Source: Anisakis pegreffii
Lineage: Eukaryota > Nematoda > Chromadorea > Rhabditida > Anisakidae
NCBI GenBank assembly: GCA_035041965.1
Contig: JAPYMA010001677.1
Coordinates: forward strand, 310,001-374,000
Length of the DNA stretch: 64,000 nt
Direction of reading: 5' to 3'
Both the position numbers and the translations under genes were made by a program. Numbering within the stretch: the first letter of the stretch is position 1; every line of letters begins with the position of its first letter. Shown here one piece after another: positions 61,201 through 64,000 of this stretch. Below the pieces are notes generated by a model, which had not been told where the DNA came from, ran no database searches, and saw only the letters and a list, made by a program, of their open reading frames with translations.

Positions 61201-63894
61201 CTTACAGATTTCACTTCAAAGTCGACAGTATACAACAATGGTTGCACAGAAACCGGGAAAAGCTATTTGAAAGTGAAAGAGAAACTTAGCATGATACAAT
61301 GAAATATTACATGAAGCATGCCTTCTGTAAACTATCCTGATAATGATAAGATAATTTGAAGGGAAGAATAAAAATCAACGAAATCAAACTAATCAACAAA
61401 TTTACCTTTTCAGATCCTTGAATTTGAGGATGAAGAAAACACTCACGATTCACAGTTGAGTAAACTGTCCATTGCATATATTCAAAAATACTATTCTTTA
61501 TTTCAATACCATCCTCACATGTAGCTCCGATATGGATCTTTTTATTCTGGAATAAAATTAATCATAAATACGACAACAGTACAACGCTAATCAAAGAAAC
61601 ACATTCGATTCAACCAAGTCACTCGAACATCTCAAACGATAATATCAATATTTCACTTTTGAAACAACCTTTACATCACGTAGCGTAAAGTTCAACTGCA
61701 GATTTTCCCAGGAGATAAGGTAAGAGATTCTTATTCTGAAAAATGAACTTCTGCTCAAAAAAAATAACAATTGCCTGCTCAACTCACAGCCGTTCACTTG
61801 TGAAGAAATATGATTCAATGATAAGGGATGCAATGACAACGAATAAACTTCACCTTTATCAAGTAGTCGATAACGACACGACAACACGACACTTTTGCAG
61901 CACGTTTCGAGGAGCACTGCAAACCAGTTAATTTCGATTCACCGATCGTGAAGGAATATTGAAATCCGCTGAAAATTTTACAACTAAGAAATAAAGTTCA
62001 AATTTTCCAAACTGTTCAAAGTGAATCGAATAACTCGTAATCGCAAAAGAAAATCTGGTAAACGATTTGAATTTCTGAATGAAAATGCTGCATTAGGAAC
62101 ATAAGCAAAGTATTCAGCTGATGAATTGTGCTATGCTCAAAATCACTCGAATTTAAAAACGCAGTAACCTAGCACGTAATCGATTGCTAATGATTGATCA
62201 AATTCCTGAACATCATTGTATTTCTGTGTGATTTTATCTTGAGGAGATTACCTTAGTGAACTTGTTTCAAAGAATCTCTTTTCCAATCCCATTCGATCTG
62301 CGTATTCATGCACCAGAGATATCACATTTTTGCCACTTTCCCAAATGTACTGCTGCGCTTCGCTGGAAAACAATATTTAAGGAGATTAAAACAATGTTCC
62401 AAACACAAAGGTGCAGTGTAACATGCCTTTGAAATCTAAACGAAATATTTCAAATGAATATTCCGAGACATTTCTCTAAACAATAGTTTCGAAATTAACG
62501 AATAAACGATCAAATTATTTGGACGATGAAAATGAAGATGACATAAGCAATTTTATGTGGGTACTTCAGATTCGACTGAATGCAATTCGTCAATGTGCAA
62601 TTGAATATTGCACACCACTGAAAATTCAATATCAAAACATCGATATCAACAGAAACCTTTATTCGAATGAACTAGCAATGAAGCAATGAACCTCAAAGAG
62701 AATCGGCCAATTCTGTTCGGAAAACCGAATCTTCCGTTGATATTTCTGTTTGTTTTTTATCATCGTTAGACTCAAAATTAATGAGTAGCTTACGTCTATG
62801 AGCAATGAAAATATTCAAATTCCTATTAACTCTTACAAACCAGCCAAACAATCGAATTAAGAAAAAAGAATAATTAACTCACGGTGATATCTGCTCATAA
62901 TTCGCATCGTCTTCAATCGACAACCGCCTCTCAACTGTTTTATCACCAACCATCGCAGTGTTTCGATCACCGCTAACTGTCTTCAAATTACTTCCAAAAT
63001 GACTATTTGTTTGAATGCGACATTATCGCTATCATAAGAGAGCACGCAAAAACCAAAGACGAAACTAATTCTTTGCTCGATGAAATTCGTAGACTAATAA
63101 TACACCCACTGAAAATGAAAGCTCAAACGACTGACCGCTTGAGGTTGATCCTCATCGATTTTATTTTCTGTCTTCGCCTCCATTCTGTCACACTGAAATC
63201 ATTGATGTTGTTTATAAATTGAACATGAAACTCATATCAAATGTTCTGTAACGATAATGAAATTCCTTTCTCTCAGTATTTTCACACCACAAATTTTCAA
63301 AACGAAATCACTACAACAAATGATGCTCTACTATTACTAATGATTTACATTCTATTAGTCTGACATCATCACCTAGAACTTATAACCGTCCATACTTTAT
63401 TAAAACCATTCACATTAGGCACGCAAGTAAATAATTATTTTTCCACAATTAGTGTATCCGAATGGATGGTTCGTTAATTTACTGCTAATGGGCAATTAAT
63501 TTCAAACATCGGATATTCAAAAAATTCACCGTAACCAAATGATCGATTACAATTCGACAACATGATACTTTGGCTTTTTGCTTCGAGGAACACCAAAGAC
63601 CACTGAATTTGATATCGTCAATAACTGTTGAACATTGAAACCTACTGAAATAAACGGACTTTTTGAAGCACAACATGGAATAGCGCATCTCCATCTACAA
63701 TGATAAAATCATAAAAAAGCACTCATTACAATCAATCACTGAAATTCACACCAGTCATCAATACTTTCAAATTCACTCACTTTGCATAATTTTGAACGAT
63801 TTCCAGTTTGAATTCGAACTTCTTTCGCTGAGCGTATTCCAATGCAATTGAAATGACGTTCTTGTTGCACGCAGCAATATAACGTTGTGCAGCA
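58234..63894 (-). CDS. ADAR-type adenosine deaminase acting on dsRNA, 5' partial
   Basis: Exons in coding order: 63781-63894, 63530-63644, 62883-62980, 62252-62362, 61854-61968, 61406-61546, 60947-61107, 60299-60458, 60039-60114, 59741-59868, 59162-59335, 58869-58981, 58234-58468. They total 1741 nt (at least 579 residues), with phases consistent throughout. It converts adenosine to inosine in double-stranded RNA in the nucleus. Two dsRNA-binding domains ([12 protein letters not shown]...[13 protein letters not shown] and [12 protein letters not shown]...[13 protein letters not shown]) precede the deaminase domain. That domain has [23 protein letters not shown] (zinc His and catalytic Glu, codons 60973-60981), [11 protein letters not shown] (zinc Cys, 60332-60334), [11 protein letters not shown] (second zinc Cys), HLSRS, and the closing SRLCKRAMY...GCWLQKP. 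All catalytic residues are present; Ser replaces the usual Cys before His. The 5' exons lie beyond 64000. It resembles the ADAR2 layout more than C. elegans ADR-2. Confidence 0.95.
59650..60184 (-). repeat. Intron repeat pair in ADAR (59650-59710, 60122-60184)
   Basis: About 60 bp shared by two introns (TTTGCAGGTTT, GGAAAAAG, TTAACAATCA/TCAACAATCA, AATATTGTCAATA-like), at about 80 per cent identity and in the same orientation. It may be a small intronic duplication. Confidence 0.65.
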
Positions 63895-64000
63895 CTGAAA
63901 ATGTATTTGCCATGGAAATAATCATAAGTCTCTCGAGAAATCATCATTAAATAACCTAATTACATCAAACGCTGAAGCAAGTTTGAAACAACCTTATGGC

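Noticed and set aside
61406..61440. An 11-nt microexon in ADAR with a 30-nt intron
   Set aside because: The frame is open straight through to a good donor at 61405, so no intron is needed and 30 nt would be too short.
1..64000. tRNA genes, rRNA, CRISPR arrays
   Set aside because: A scan for GTTCRANNC-type B boxes gave no cloverleaf-compatible context. No regular repeat-spacer array and no rRNA-like sequence was seen.

Overview
The window is eukaryotic, AT-rich, intron-rich DNA, almost certainly from a nematode. The evidence is: Srsx-like serpentine receptors of the nematode type; introns that mostly end in a T-rich TTTCAG-like acceptor; a phosphorylase kinase gamma gene whose wording is closest to the C. 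elegans form as I remember it; and a TMEM272-like four-cysteine-tail membrane protein. The species cannot be named from the sequence. I saw no prokaryotic gene, CRISPR array, rRNA or convincing tRNA.

Layout. (1) 1-13.6 kb is a cluster of chemoreceptor-like seven-helix receptors. One is cut by the left edge (+), one looks complete (+, 5612-8784) and one is on the minus strand (10805-13584). A broken tandem copy of a last exon lies between the last two. Exon lengths and intron phases match across the three genes. (2) 13.6-22.7 kb is gene-poor and repeat-bearing. (3) 22.7-38 kb is a rearranged block. Two inverted arms (about 23350-26725 and 34635-37445) each carry a paralogous Pro/Gln-rich single-pass membrane protein gene, transcribed divergently. 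The 7.9 kb spacer holds a decayed TMEM272-like gene, a GC-rich hAT-like MITE, smaller inverted and direct repeats, and a foldback. (4) 38-40.4 kb holds repeats. (5) 40473-46653 (+) is a complete 11-exon phosphorylase kinase catalytic subunit. (6) 46.7-51.7 kb has no gene I can support. (7) 51684-56267 (+) is a complete five-exon T-box factor of Tbx1/10 type. (8) 58234-63894 (-) is most of an ADAR RNA-editing deaminase with two double-stranded-RNA-binding domains and an intact zinc site; its 5' end lies beyond the window.

The gene models were built by hand from splice sites and reading phase. The exon sums of PHKG, the T-box gene and receptors 2 and 3 are all divisible by three with consistent phases. 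The three conserved genes (PHKG, T-box, ADAR) are unrelated in function. The receptors form a typical chemosensory cluster. The least explained part is the 22.7-38 kb inverted duplication with its lineage-specific membrane-protein pair.
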